64,000 nucleotides of DNA from Dugong dugon (taxonomy: Eukaryota; Chordata; Mammalia; Sirenia; Dugongidae), in contig CM057469.1 in NCBI GenBank assembly GCA_030035585.1, forward strand, positions 57,801,501 to 57,865,500. Reading direction: 5' to 3'. Position 1 is the first letter of the stretch, and the number at the start of each line of letters is the position of its first letter. The notes beneath the pieces were generated by a model that was not told the origin of the DNA, ran no database searches, and was given only the letters and a program-made list of their open reading frames with translations. Made by a program: the position numbers and the translations under genes. This document shows, in pieces, positions 11,940 to 23,504 of the stretch.

Positions 11940-13838
11940 TCAGTGAAATAACATTTTAAGTAATGTTTAAACATAAAGTAGTGTTAAAACATAGGCGTTT
12001 TAGCTCTCATATTTTTTCTTTAACAACATCCACTAATGAAATAAATATTTCTACTTGCCTAGACTAAATTGTTATTTTCAGGAGGAAAAACCAAAAGACA
12101 ATTTTCAGGGATATTATAAGATGTGGATCAACGTTTGTGAAAGTCATTTAAAAGCCAAATGTGGTTGTAGCAGTTCCCTTTATTTGGACATTTGAATTGT
12201 TTAAACACCCTTCATGCCACATGCTAGGCTAGGCCATACTAACCAGTTTCTTATCAGATAAGAACTATGCCTTGGATAACTTACAATTCAAGGAATGACC
12301 CATTCCATGGCATAAAGATCACATGGAGACAGCCGATGTATTCAAACATTTTTCTTAAAATTTCAGCAGCTCAGGACCTGCTGTGCACATATAGAGGCAA
12401 AGGATCTTTATCACTGATGCATATTCTCAGAGGCATAGTAGGTTCCACATGTTTTTTTTTCCCACTTAGAGCTGAAGAAGTGATAGTTACATAGCAAAAT
12501 TGAAAAGCTAAAATTCTCTGCTAAATTGGCAATGCTAATTATTGTTAGAGAGCTGGGATGTAGCGCTCAATGTTTACTGTGTGGTACAATTAAGGTGATA
12601 TTGCCAATTTGTTTATTTTAATGTCTGCCTTATTTATGATGAAGCATATTTAACTTACTGTCTGGAAATGGAAATGCCATGTGCCCAATGCATAACACAT
12701 TTTAAGTACTTGGCTCCAGTTGATAGCACCATAATGAGGTTGGAGTGTGCTTATCTGCAGGTATTGCATGAAGTCTAAGCGTAGCTATCAGGGTACTGGT
12801 ATTCATCCTGGAAAACAGATTTCAGGAACATTTTAGGTCATGCTGAGTGCCGGGTCATTTCTACCTTCTCCCTAACTGATTATAGGGGTGCTCAGTAAGG
12901 CAGCCAACTGACCTGCTTTCAAATGGACAGGGCTGAATCTGCACTGCAGGGAAATATTTTTCGTGTTGCATTAATGAACCTGTGCCATGAGGCCAGTATA
13001 CATCCTTATATGAAAGGTTTCCTAATGTGACTATGCAAAGTCAAACAGTCCAAGCATGTCCTGAATGAGGAGCCACGTACTGATTTCAGCCTGAGCTGTA
13101 ATAAAAGATATTGGAGGGAAGGAGTATGGGTTCTGGGCATCTCAGAAGAATGGTTTTGAATCAGAGCAGTCAGTTTCAGCAGCATCTCAAGGGGGACTCT
13201 TTCTAAGATGACATGACAAGCTTTTCTCAGTTCCAAGCAGCATTAAACAAGTCATAATCCCTGTAATGTTTTCCCAGAACTTGCTTGTATTTTAACTAAA
13301 AAAAAAAAAAAAAAAAGTAAATACACTGTGGGTATGTGTGTATCAGTGAGTTGGGGGGATATTTGTTTATGAAAATATAACCTGAGAGTTTTGAGGAATG
13401 AGTCTTTTTATGTATTAGAGATGTGCTCTAAGGCACATCAAATATTCAAGCGAAATTAGCCTGTGATATAACATAAAAGCTTAGGGAACTGAGATGTCTG
13501 CCTGACATATTGGGTCTTGGGGTCTTTTGGGAGCTCTTATTTACTGCTCACAATTTTTGCTGTATTCCAGAGCAGGGATCTAGATCGAGTCATCTCATCT
13601 GACCTCTAATTTTGTCTTAACTTCCGGTTTTATATATTTTTTTTATAGTATGGACTGATGGATAATAGATTTGGAAATTTTAGGGTTTAAAGGAAATTGG
13701 AGATACAAATAGGATAGGGTTGAGAATTTTAGCTGATAAAGTACAGCAGTCAGGAAAGAGCCAAGGCCTTGAAATTAGACATGTTATGGGAACGAATGGG
13801 GCTCCAGTGAAAGGAGATAGACTATCAATCCAGGCAAT
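11940..13838. other. Unassigned intergenic block
   Basis: About 1.9 kb without a recognised repeat, apart from an A run (13299-13316). No coding pattern and no recognised RNA. It is one of the longer repeat-poor blocks in the window. Confidence 0.45.
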
Positions 13839-13839
13839 C

Positions 13840-14055
13840 ATAAAAACCAAACCAAACCAGTTGCCATCATTGATACAGACCCGCAGCAACCCCATGTATG
13901 CAGAGTAGAACTACATTCCATGGGGTTTTCAAGGCTGTGATCTTTCAGAAACAGATTGCCAGGACTTTCTTCTGAGGTGACTCCGGGTGGGTTTGAATTG
14001 CCAACCTTTCAGTTAGTAGTCAAGTGCTTAAACAGTTGCACTACCCAGGGACACC
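13840..14055 (-). mobile_element. AfroSINE, long subtype, antisense
   Basis: From aaaaaccaaaccaaaccag to the complement of the head (cactacccagggacacc), including the middle extension (cttctgaggtgactccgggt). Confidence 0.9.
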
Positions 14056-14262
14056 AAAGTCCTGGCAAGGTGGTGGGATTTAAGAAGATCCAGCTGGATT
14101 AGGAGTGCATGTCATACCAAGAAGGGGCCTGAGACTAGGCTGCAGACAGAGGTTCAGGCTGGCATTTGGTACCACAGAGACTTGTTGCCCAGCAGGTTTC
14201 TAAGCATGAATGACAGCTCCAAAATAGGACTGCAATTTCTGGACAATACGAGCAAAGTTCTA

Positions 14263-14336
14263 TAAAACCCATTGCTGTTGAGTTGATTCTGAGTCTATAG
14301 GACGGAGCAGAACTGCCCTGTAGGGTTTCCAAGGCT
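14263..14336 (-). mobile_element. AfroSINE fragment, antisense, abutting RTE 5' end
   Basis: Only the SINE 3' half is present (ttgctgttgagttgattctg, gagcagaactgccc). It ends at tttccaaggctgt, exactly where RTE 5' sequence begins, so the RTE may have inserted here. Confidence 0.75.
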
Positions 14337-14621
14337 GTTAGTTTGTCGTACTGTGGTGGCTTGTGTGTTGCTGTGATGCTGGAAGCTGCATCACTGGTAT
14401 TTCAAGTACCAGCAGGTCATGCTTGGTGGACAGGTTTCAGCAGAGCTTCCAGACTAAGACAGACTAGGAAGAAAGACCTGGCAGTCCACTTCTGAAAAAA
14501 TTGGCCAGTGAAAACCTTATGAATAGCAGTGAAGCATTGTTTGATATAGTGCCAGAACTTGAGCCTCTCATGTTGGAAAGCACTCAAAATATGACTGGGA
14601 AGAGCTGCCTCCTCAAAGTAG

Positions 14622-14784
14622 AAAAACTAAACCCATTGCCGTCAAGTTGATTCTGACACATAGGGATCCTAGACAGAGTAGAACTGCCCTATAGAGTTTC
14701 CAAGGAGCACCTGGTGCATTCAAACTGCCTATGTTTTGGTTTGGTTAACAGCTGAATGCTTAACCACTTAGCCACCAGATTTCC
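14622..14784 (-). mobile_element. AfroSINE nested in RTE, antisense, with 11-base TSD
   Basis: Antisense SINE flanked by a perfect TSD, cctcaaagtag, at 14611-14621 and 14785-14795. RTE sequence is continuous across the TSD, so the SINE arrived after the RTE. Confidence 0.95.
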
Positions 14785-15543
14785 CCTCAAAGTAGAGTCT
14801 ACCCGAATGAGGTGGATGCAGTAAGATTTTGGGACCTTCATTTGCTGATGTGGCCCAACTCAAAATGAGAAGAAACAGCTGCAAACATCCATTAATAGTA
14901 GGAAATTGAAATGTACAAAGTATAAATCTAGGAAAAGTGAAAGTCATCAAAAATGAAATGTAACACATAAAAATCAATATTCTGGGCATTAGTGAGCTTA
15001 AATGGACTGATATTGACCATTTTGAACTGGACAATCATATGGTCTACTATGCTGGGAATGACAAATTGAAAAGGAATGATGTTGTGTTCATCAACCAAAA
15101 GAGCACTTCAAGATCTACCCTGAAGTACAATGCTGTCAGTGATAGGGTAGGATAATATCCGTAGACCTACAAGTAAGACGAGTTGATATTGACTTATTCA
15201 AGCTTATGCACCAAACACTAATGCCAAAGATGAGGAAATTGAAGATTTTTACCAGCTTCAGCAGTCTGAAACTGATAAAATATGCAGTCAAGATGCATTG
15301 ATAATTTCTGGTGACTGGAACGCGAAACTTGGAAACAAACAAGAAGGATTGGTAGTTGGAAAATATGGCATTGGTGAAAGACACCGGACATCACATGGTA
15401 GAATTTTGCAAGATAATGACTTATTCATCGCAAATATATTTTTTCAACAACAAAAACAATGACTAGAAAACCAAAAGAGAAGAACACATTCAGCATTTCT
15501 CAAGCTGAAAGCACTGAAGAAAAAATTTAAGCCTCCAGTTGCA

Positions 15544-15852
15544 ATGTTGAAGAATTCTTTCAGCAAAATATTGAACGGCACAGGAAGCATTAAAAGAAGG
15601 TGGACGGAATACACAGGGTCAGTGTTCCAAAAAGAATTGATCAGTGTTCAACCATTTCAGGTGGTAGCATATGACCAAGAGCCGATGGTACTGAAGGAAG
15701 AAGTCCAAGCCGCACTGAAGGCATTAGCTAAAAATGAGGCTGCAGGAATTGATGAAATACGAATTGAGATATTTCAACAAATGGATGCAGTGATGGAGGT
15801 GCTCACCTGTCTATTTCCAAGAAATTTGGAAGACAGCTACCTGGCCAACTGA
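15544..15852 (+). pseudogene. RTE ORF fragment (endonuclease-RT linker and start of RT)
   Basis: A 102-codon open piece of the dead RTE at 14337-17165. It carries the KRRWTEY motif of the linker (about residues 17-23) and an AAGIDEIRIE segment typical of the region just before the RT fingers. Intact RTE proteins are about 1000 residues with an AP-endonuclease followed by RT; this piece lacks both catalytic centres and ends at a frameshift. It should not be read as a gene. Confidence 0.85.
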
Positions 15853-17169
15853 CTGGAAGAGATCCATATTTGTGCCCATTCCAAAGAAAGATAATCTAAC
15901 AGAATGTGGAAATTATCGAACAATATCGTTAATATCACACAAAAGTAAAATTTTGCTGAAGATAATTTAAAAGCAGTTGCAACAGTACATTAACAGGAAG
16001 CTGCCAGAAATTCAGAAGAGAATATGTAACGAAGGATATCATTGCTGAGGTCAGAAAGATTTTGGCTGAAAGCAGAGAATACCAGAAAGATGTTTACCTG
16101 TATTTTATTAACTATGCAAAGACATTCAACTGTGTGGATCATAACAAATTATGGATAACATTGTGAAGAATGGAATTCCAGAACACTAATTGTGCTCATG
16201 TGGAACCTGTGCATAGACTAAGAGGCAATCTTTCGAACAGAGCAAGAGGATACTTGTGTGAGTGGTTTAAAATTAGGAAAGGTGTGTGTCAGGGTTGTTT
16301 TCTTTCACCATACTTATTCAATATGTATGCTGAGCAAATAATCAGAGAAGCTGGACTGTATGAAGAAGAATACTCATTAGTAACCTGTGAAATACAGATG
16401 TCACCACCTTGCTTGCTGAAAGTGAAGGCGACTTGAAGCACTTAGTGGTGAAGATCAAAGACTACAGCCTTCAGTATGGATTACATCTCAATATAAAACA
16501 AAAATCCTCACAACTGGACCAATAAGCAACATCATGATAAACAGAGAAAATATTGAAGGTATCAAGGATTTCATTTTACTTGGATCCACAATCAATGCCC
16601 ATGGAAGCAGCAGTCAAGAAGTGAAATGATGCATTGCATTGGGCAAATCTGCTGCAAAAGACCTCTTTAAAGTGTTCAAAAGCAAAGACGTTACTTTGAG
16701 GAGTAAGGTGCACCTGATCCAACCCATGGTATTTTAAATTGCCTCATATGAATGGGACAGCTGGACAACGAATAAGGAAGACCCAAAAAGAATTGATGCC
16801 TTTGAATTATGGTGTTAGCAGAGAATATTGAATACAGCATGGACTGCCAGATAAACGAATGCATCTTGAAAAAAATACCGTCAGAATGCTCCTTAGAAGC
16901 AAGGGTGGTGAGATTTCATCTCACGTACTTTGGACATGTTATCAGGAAGTATCATTCCCTGGAGGACATCATGCTTGGTAAAGCTGAGGATCATAGAAAA
17001 AAAGGAAGACCCTCAATGAGATGGATTGAAACAGTGGCTGCAACTATGAGCTCAAACATGGCAAAGATTGTGAGGATGGGGCAGGACCAGACGGGGTTTC
17101 ATTCTGTTGTACATAGGGTCGCTATGAGTTGGAACTGACTTGACAGCACCTAACAACAACAACAAATCT

Positions 17170-17279
17170 TTAGGGAAGCGGACTGACACATCTGTCTCCC
17201 ACAGAGTGGCTGACCTCTTCAAACCACTGACCTTTTGGTTAGCAGCCGAACACCTAACCACTGTACCACTAGGGCTCCT
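17170..17279 (-). mobile_element. AfroSINE, antisense, 3'-deleted
   Basis: tctgtctcccacagagtgg and the complement of the head (accactagggctcct) are present; the SINE tail is missing. It lies immediately after the RTE tail. Confidence 0.85.
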
Positions 17280-17524
17280 AAGAGCAAGGTAGGTGTTGGT
17301 AAAACCCATTTTGACTATTTATTGTGTAGGCTGAGACATGAGTTGACCTATACAGTTTCTCCTTCTTTTGGATGGTTCATTCACAGCCCCAATCATCTCT
17401 ATTAAATCTCCCTTTTCCCTCTTAAAGACATCTTGGGCAGGTCCTTTTGTTGCCCCACTGTTTTCAGTTAATAAAAGTCCAGTCCTGCCTGGTTAGCACT
17501 TGACATTTCCTTTTGTAGTAGTTG
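17280..17524. other. Unassigned sequence
   Basis: No recognised repeat or gene. Confidence 0.4.
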
Positions 17525-18092
17525 TTTTTGTTGTTAGGTGCCATCAAGTCACCGAGTCAATGACCCTATGTACAACAGAATGAAACACTGCCTGGTCCTG
17601 CGCCATCCAAGGAGCACTCTGGCTGTATTTCTTCCAATACAGACTTGTTCGTTCTGGCAGCCCATAGTATATTCAACATTTTTGCCAATACCATAATTCA
17701 AAGACATCAGTTTGTCGTACTGTGGTGGGTAGCGTGTTGCTGTGATACTGGAAGGTTTACCACTGGTATTTCAGTACCAGCAGGGTCACTCTTGGTGCAC
17801 AGGTTTCAGCAGAGCTTTCAGACTAAGACAGACCAGGAAGAAGGACCTGGCAGTCTACTTCTGAAAAAATTGGCCAGTGAAAACCTTATTAATAGCAGTG
17901 GGACATTGTCTGGTATAGTGCTGAAAGATGAGCCCCTCAGGTTGGAAGGTATTCAAAATAAGACTGGGGAAAAGCTGCCTCCTCAAAGGAGGATGTGGAT
18001 GGAGTCAAGTTTTTGAGACCTTCATTTGCTGATGTGGAATGACTCAAAATGAGAAACAGCAGCAAACATCCTTTAGTAGAGGGTAATGTTTA
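17525..18092. mobile_element. RTE LINE insertion with an internal inverted join
   Basis: Bases 17528-17708 are the RTE 3' end in antisense (gttgttaggtgccatcaag to ataattcaaagacat), with a gap near 17610. From about 17706 the sequence switches to the RTE 5' terminus in sense (cagtttgtcgtactgtggtg) and runs to 18092. The switch has a 2-3 base overlap (tca). This layout is what twin priming produces when the inverted piece starts at the element's 5' end. Confidence 0.85.
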
Positions 18093-18097
18093 AGAAG

Positions 18098-18318
18098 GTG
18101 GGATCCTGAGCTAGAGTTAAGAACTTGGTTCTGCCACTTACTAGCTGTGTGAACTTGGGCAAGTGACCTCAACTCTTTGTCTTTAGTTTCCTCTTCTTTA
18201 AATAAGGGTACTAACGTCTACCTCATAGGGTTGTTGTTGATTAGTTAATTACACATAATTTGATAAATATGCATATGGCACTTAGAACAGTGCCTGGCAC
18301 ATAATAAATACCATCTAC
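18098..18318 (+). mobile_element. MIR SINE
   Basis: Near full-length sense MIR: tctgccacttactagctgtg, ctcatagggttgttgttga and agaacagtgcctggcacata. It is ancient and mammal-wide. Confidence 0.9.
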
Positions 18319-18329
18319 ATTTTTTATTA

Positions 18330-19204
18330 GCATTATTATTATCTGATTTAAATCTCTCCTACTCTGCTGCTTCACTGCTATGGCGTGGGAGTCAGTAGAG
18401 TGGGGAGGCAACTTGGCTTGTTTTGTCATTTCTCCTCCAACTTTAACATCTTGGAGTTAAGAGGAGGGTATTGTCTAGTTAGGAGTATTTTTTTTATATC
18501 TCCCACTTTTAGTAATAATTTCTTATGAGTGTGTGTGTGTGGGGGGCAGTTGTGGAGAGGCAGAGATCTTGTTATAACTGGTCTCTACCACGGCTTTGGA
18601 TAACATGCTGGCCATTGAGAGCCTCTGTGAGGCTAGTGTCCAATTGCCAGCCCTTGTGGGGAATATGTATGAATTCTTTTGAGGGTCCTGCAGGCCTCCC
18701 CACTGCATGCTTTTTTTTTTTCCCCCACCAGAGACCCCTTCCATCTGCTGCAGCTTCTGCTTCAAATACTCTACAGCCTCCTGCTGTTGGTGACCAATGG
18801 GCATCCTTTTTAAGCATATTCCTGGCTCATTTCCACCAAACTAAAAGCCTTAGAGTGTTTGGAATTTTAAAAATAAAATGTTCAGAAAATCTGTCTCAAC
18901 AGAAGTCTGAAACGTCTGTTTTAGCAGATGAAGACCACTTTAATAGGAAATATTCAGACCCATCCCTACCTTGTGCCACTCTTGCATGGTAGTGATGTTG
19001 GCCTGGGCTCATTTCTAAAGGAACGCTGTCCAAGAAGACTGCCTCTGAAGGGCAAGGGATGGGGTAGAAAGACATCATAAGCCCCTGACCAGAGGGACAT
19101 CACCTCCATTAACCCATAAGGTGAGAGAATTCCAGTGATGAGAAGGTCTCCAAAGAGCTTACAATGTGCTCCTTGAGAGAAGTCAGCTTAAATACCGTCC
19201 ATGC
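18330..19204. other. Unassigned sequence, with a short (GT)n run
   Basis: A GT run lies at 18527-18541 and a T run at 18712-18721. Bases 18525-18992 hold a 155-codon open frame with no recognised domain; overlapping minus-strand frames of 93 and 81 codons are also open. I do not call a gene. Confidence 0.45.
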
Positions 19205-19206
19205 CC

Positions 19207-19394
19207 AGAAGACTCCTGGTGGTGACATGGTTAAGTGCTTGGCTGGTAACCACCAGCAGCTCCGAGGGAGAAAAGACCTAGTGATCTGCTCCCATAAAGA
19301 TTTACAGCCTAGGAAACGCTATGAGGCAGTTCTACTCTGTCCTATAGGATCACTATGAGTCGGAATGGACTCGATGGCAAACGGTAAACAAACA
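19207..19394 (+). mobile_element. AfroSINE, sense
   Basis: Contains ggttaagtgcttggctggta, gcagttctactctgtcctat and cactatgagtcggaatgg. A deletion removes part of the B-box region. Confidence 0.88.
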
Positions 19395-20200
19395 TGACAG
19401 GAGGAAGCTGCTGCCAAATCAAGATGGTTCTAGGCAAGAACTATCGTGTGCTCCCTGCCTCTCCTCTCATCTTTTTCCCCTGCTCTAACCCTGGAAAGAT
19501 CATTATCCATAATTGGTTCTGAAGTGGGAGTAAGGAGAAGCCTTCATGGGCAGTTGTGGAAAGGATATAGTTGCTGTGTGATTGCACCCCTTCATATCAC
19601 GCATGCTCACCCTAATGGTTACCTGCCATTAGTTTTTAAGAATGATTATGGGGCCACTGACATTTTTATTGTTATTGCTGATACTTGTAGTGAATCTTAA
19701 ACATCAATTTATATGAGTTGGGTAATTAAGTGGTATGTAATTTAAAAGATATAACTATATTAACTCATTGTCAATTCATAACTCTACTTTGTTTGATTAT
19801 AAGGGGACAGTAGGGGGAAGAAAACCTTTAGACCTGCAATGTTTTTATGGGTAGCTGACCTAATTGTACTGGACTCTCTTTACGCATTTCTGTGCCATTT
19901 TTGTTTGCACCTTTCTATGGTAGCTAGCCCCTGTATTTCAGGGAAAATTACATTTCTTATATTCCCTTGCCAGCAGGGTTCTGTTTTGGTTCTGTCAATG
20001 AGAAGTAACTACAAGAGCTTTGGAAGGCTGAAGAGAAGGAGAAGCCATTATTATTCTGGTAGCGGTGATTGGCATGTTCTTCAGCAGATGTTTAAATGTG
20101 TAGTTCATTCTAAGAGTTTATCTTGCCAATGTTGGATCTAGGTTTTGGGAATCTTACATAATTTTGGGGGCTCTCTTTAAGAAGAACACAAAAAAATATT
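19395..20200. other. Unassigned sequence
   Basis: No gene is recognised. The segment 19840-20150 has the feel of an old interspersed repeat, but I cannot name it. Confidence 0.4.
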
Positions 20201-20790
20201 AATTCAATATTACTTATAAAATGGAAATGTTTATTTAGAATAGGCAAAGACTTCACAATGAATTTATATGGCTGGGTATAAAATTCTTGATTCATACTTT
20301 CTTTCCTTCAGAAATTATATGAATTGTCTCAGTGTCTTCTAAAGTTGAATATAAATGCGGAGAAGACTGAAGCCAGCCTGATTTTATTATCCTCATAAGT
20401 AACTCAATCTTTTTAGGCTTGGCTACTCAAATAATTCTTTCATTATCCTAGAAGTACACAACTTTGCTGGAATATTCCTAGTGTTTATTATCTAGGGTTA
20501 GTTTTCTCATGGTTTATGTTTGCCTTGAGCTATTTCATTTGTGCACTGTGCTTGTTTCATAGAGATGACTATGTTTCTACACTTAAAAAAATTCAAGATA
20601 AAAAGTTTGGTGATAATTTTTATTTGCTTTAAGGAAAAAGGTTTCTGATGAATTATTTTTCTGCAATTTTTTTCTTGTTATTTTCTTCCTGTTTCTTGTG
20701 ATATCTTTCAATAGATCCTTTTTGATTATTAATTATTGAAAGAGGTAAATATTTTCTGGACAAGTTATTGCAGGATGTTCAAGTTGGGGT
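20201..20790 (-). mobile_element. Ancient LINE-1 fragment, antisense
   Basis: tggctgggtataaaattctt and the following text resemble the antisense old-L1 3' region that is clearer at 29230-29750. Family level only. Confidence 0.5.
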
Positions 20791-21100
20791 GGGGTTAGGA
20801 TCATGTTCCAACTAGATAGAATGTTTCTCATCTGACATTTTTTTTTGTGTGAGTTTGTTTACACTTTACTTTTCTCAAGTCAGAATAAATAGGCAGTTTG
20901 TGAACTTTTTCCAACCATTCAAGGTTTCTTTTTTCCCCAGCAGCCACTCCTTCCTACAAATATAGCTTTTCTAGAGGCTCTATCCCATCTGCTTCTAAGA
21001 GCCATATCTGTTCAGTCTGGGGAAGATGCTGGAACTTACCTATTAGGGGATTTACAATTAAGTTAATCCAAAGAAATTGGTCTTTTTCCTTGGTTGCTGA
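20791..21100. other. Unassigned sequence
   Basis: No feature recognised. Confidence 0.4.
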
Positions 21101-21102
21101 GG

Positions 21103-21259
21103 AAACCAAAAACAAAACCCGTTGCCATCGGACTCATAACAGCCTCATTGGGCAGAGTAGAATGGCCCCATAAGCTGTACAAGGAGAAGCTGGTGGATTC
21201 AAATTGCCAACCTTTTGGTTAACAGCCGAGCTGTTTAACCACTGCACCACCAGGGCTCC
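21103..21259 (-). mobile_element. AfroSINE, short subtype, antisense
   Basis: gaaaccaaaaacaaaacccg to the complement of the head (gcaccaccagggctcc). The SINE body is complete apart from a short deletion near 21146. Confidence 0.9.
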
Positions 21260-21409
21260 AGTTCCTGAGAGATACCCTCTAAAACCTTGAAATTTCCCCA
21301 CTGGTTGAAGTGGCTTTGTTATTTATAAGGGCTGTAGAGGATGCATACCTTACAGTTTATGCTAAAGCGGTGACTTAATTGGAGGCTGGCCAAGCCATAA
21401 AGACCCATG

Positions 21410-21976
21410 GCATGATATAGCAGACCTCAGGGGAAGGGAGCTGCTTCAATCAATCATGCCTATGTAATGAGATCCCAATAAAGGCACTGGACTTGGGAGT
21501 TCCATGGGCTTCCTGGTTGGTAATAAACATTGATGCATGTAGGAGAGTAATGAGTCCTTTTTTGGGACATGGAAGCTCTGCACTGAGAACATTCCCAGAC
21601 CTTGTCCTATGTATCTCTTCATTTGGATCCTTTTTGCTATAATAAAACTGTACCTGTAAGTAAAGCATTTTCCTGGTTTCTGTGAGTCATTCTAATGTAT
21701 TATTGAACCCAAGAGAATAGTGGGGGCCGGTAGTTCAGAAGTGAGGAGTGTCTGGGGGCCCCTGAGATCAGCTGAAATTCTGAAGGAGTAGTGGGAAACC
21801 CCTAAATTTGTAGCCAGAAGATCAGAAGTGAGGGATGCCTTGGGATTCCCAAGCTTGCAGCTGGCATCTGAAGTGTTGGTCAGACTTAGCAATCTGGAGG
21901 ACTGTGACTAGTTCTGGTGGTTACGGTCAGAGGAAGAAGTACTGCACGTGCAGTTGGATTGCAATTGATCCTTACA
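21410..21976 (+). mobile_element. ERVL-type LTR
   Basis: A polyadenylation signal region (gctataataaaactgtacct), a U5 rich in direct sub-repeats (tagtgggggccggtag, tcagaagtgaggag, tcagaagtgagggatg) and an end in ..cttaca directly before a primer-binding site. The left boundary is uncertain. No gag, pol or env sequence is recognisable downstream. Confidence 0.7.
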
Positions 21977-21978
21977 TT

Positions 21979-22001
21979 TGGTGTCAGAGTAGTGGGATTT
22001 G
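21979..22001 (+). other. Primer-binding site resembling tRNA-Leu complement
   Basis: tggtgtcag then agtgggattt, two bases after the LTR's terminal CA. This is close to the complement of the mammalian tRNA-Leu 3' end (TGG TGTCAGGAGTGGGATT), as used by ERVL elements, with a small insertion. Confidence 0.65.
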
Positions 22002-22280
22002 ATTTCCCACACACCCATTTACCCTGCTCTTCCTTTGCAAAATAGGGACTTAGATTTTGCACCCAATATGTGTACCTCAGTTTCAAGAAGTAGACTGTGA
22101 TGATTAGTTCTGAGCTTGCCCCTGCACCTCATTTCAGTACTTCAAGCATATCACTTTACTCGAACACTATGGCTTTTGGCAGCTCCTCCACATATATTTT
22201 AAGGTTTGGATTTTATCTGTATTCTAGTTTCACTGACAGTTAAGCCTGTGTTTTTGTTTCTTTATCTCCTTTATTGAAGT
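22002..22280. other. ERV internal remnant or unassigned
   Basis: It follows the LTR and primer-binding site. No retroviral protein motif is visible. Confidence 0.35.
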
Positions 22281-22470
22281 CTTTCTCAAAATACAGTTCT
22301 CAGACCACATGCATCATAATTACTTGGAATGCTTATTATAAATTCAGATTCCCAGAGTTCTTTCCAAGACTTGCTCGATTAGAGTCACTGAGGCTGGGGT
22401 GCTACATTAAAAATTTTTAATAAGCACCCATGCTAATTTATACACACTTAGAAGTTGATAATCACCATTT
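22281..22470 (+). mobile_element. hAT-Charlie (MER20/MER5-like) remnant
   Basis: tctcaaaatacagttctcag, attacttggaatgcttatta and gataatcaccattttagag resemble the ends and middle of MER20/MER5-type elements. It is strongly diverged. Confidence 0.45.
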
Positions 22471-23500
22471 TAGAGAATGAATAAATTATGTAGTTTTAAA
22501 GAGTTCCTGTTCTCCATCTAATATGATTTGCAAAACATTTATCCCCAATACCTTTCATGATGTAATTTTGTCACCATTGTCTTATCTACATATTGTTCTT
22601 ACTTTATATATAACTAAGGTTCTACGTGCCATTATTTCCTTTTTGTTTATTTTCCAAGTCTATAAAAATTCACAGGGGGCTTCAATTCACTTTGTGGGGA
22701 TATCACAGTTTTTATCCTATTCACTGTCTGCAGTTACAAAAGTTTTCCCATCTTCTTGATTTGCCTCAATCCCCGGTGAAATGACTGATGACTCCGAATA
22801 TAAATATTGGCAGCTGTTAGAGCTATATAACATACCCTAGTCTCTCGAGCACCCCTTAAAGAACTTGTAAGATTTACTCAAGGCATATAGCACATGTTAA
22901 TTCTCCTGAGCTAAACCTCCGATGGCCAGCTTACTGGAGCTGTGAAAATGGAGAAGCCTTTATTGAGAGTGGATGGGGAATTTGTAATTGTCTTTCATCT
23001 CCCTCTGCTCACCATTCCAAATGTGACAGCGAGGACTGGGAAATTCAAAAGTAAAGACGGTGGCATTTTGTGTTTCAGATGCCTTGATTTTTGTCACACT
23101 CAGTTTCCTGTGAGCTGATCCCTTTCATGCTGTCTAGAGATTGACATCAAAATGGCAACTAATTAAAAGTAGAAAATTTAGTATCTTTTGAACATGAGTA
23201 CTTCTTTGGAGATGAGAGGTAGATCCCCTAGATTTGTTTTAAAGTGGTTTACTTTGAACTCTTTGGCCAAATTGAGCAACATAGTGGGTACTAGTAAATA
23301 CAGTTCACAGATATTTTTCTATGAAGATATATCTTTATTTTCTTTCTGAATCTGACAATCAAAGCAGAGTGTGTCTTTATCTTCAGGATGTTTTTGTTGT
23401 AGGTATTAATATGATCTGAATATTAACTCAAAAAGCATTTAGAGGTCTTTGGAAGGGTATGTATGGGTTAAAATCTTAGATACCAGAGCTCAATGCTACC
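22471..23500. other. Unassigned intergenic sequence
   Basis: About 1 kb with no gene or named repeat recognised. Confidence 0.45.
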
Positions 23501-23504
23501 AAGA

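Larger units (their letters stand above)
14337..17165 (+). mobile_element. RTE LINE, both ends present but internally deleted and decayed
   Basis: It begins at the RTE 5' terminus (agtttgtcgtactgtgg), runs through a 5'-UTR-like part, the endonuclease region (15200-15440; aatttctggtgactggaac encodes the GDWN-type motif), the linker and RT regions, and ends at taacaacaacaacaa. Near 15455 it jumps from the endonuclease end to the linker, losing several hundred bases expected from other copies. A SINE splits the 5' part (14622-14784). Longest open pieces are 102, 88 and 109 codons, so it is dead. Confidence 0.93.

Noticed and set aside
18525-18992. 155-codon open frame on the plus strand
   Set aside because: No domain, no codon pattern and no conserved motif; overlapping minus-strand frames are equally open. 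It starts in a GT repeat. Chance opening is more likely.
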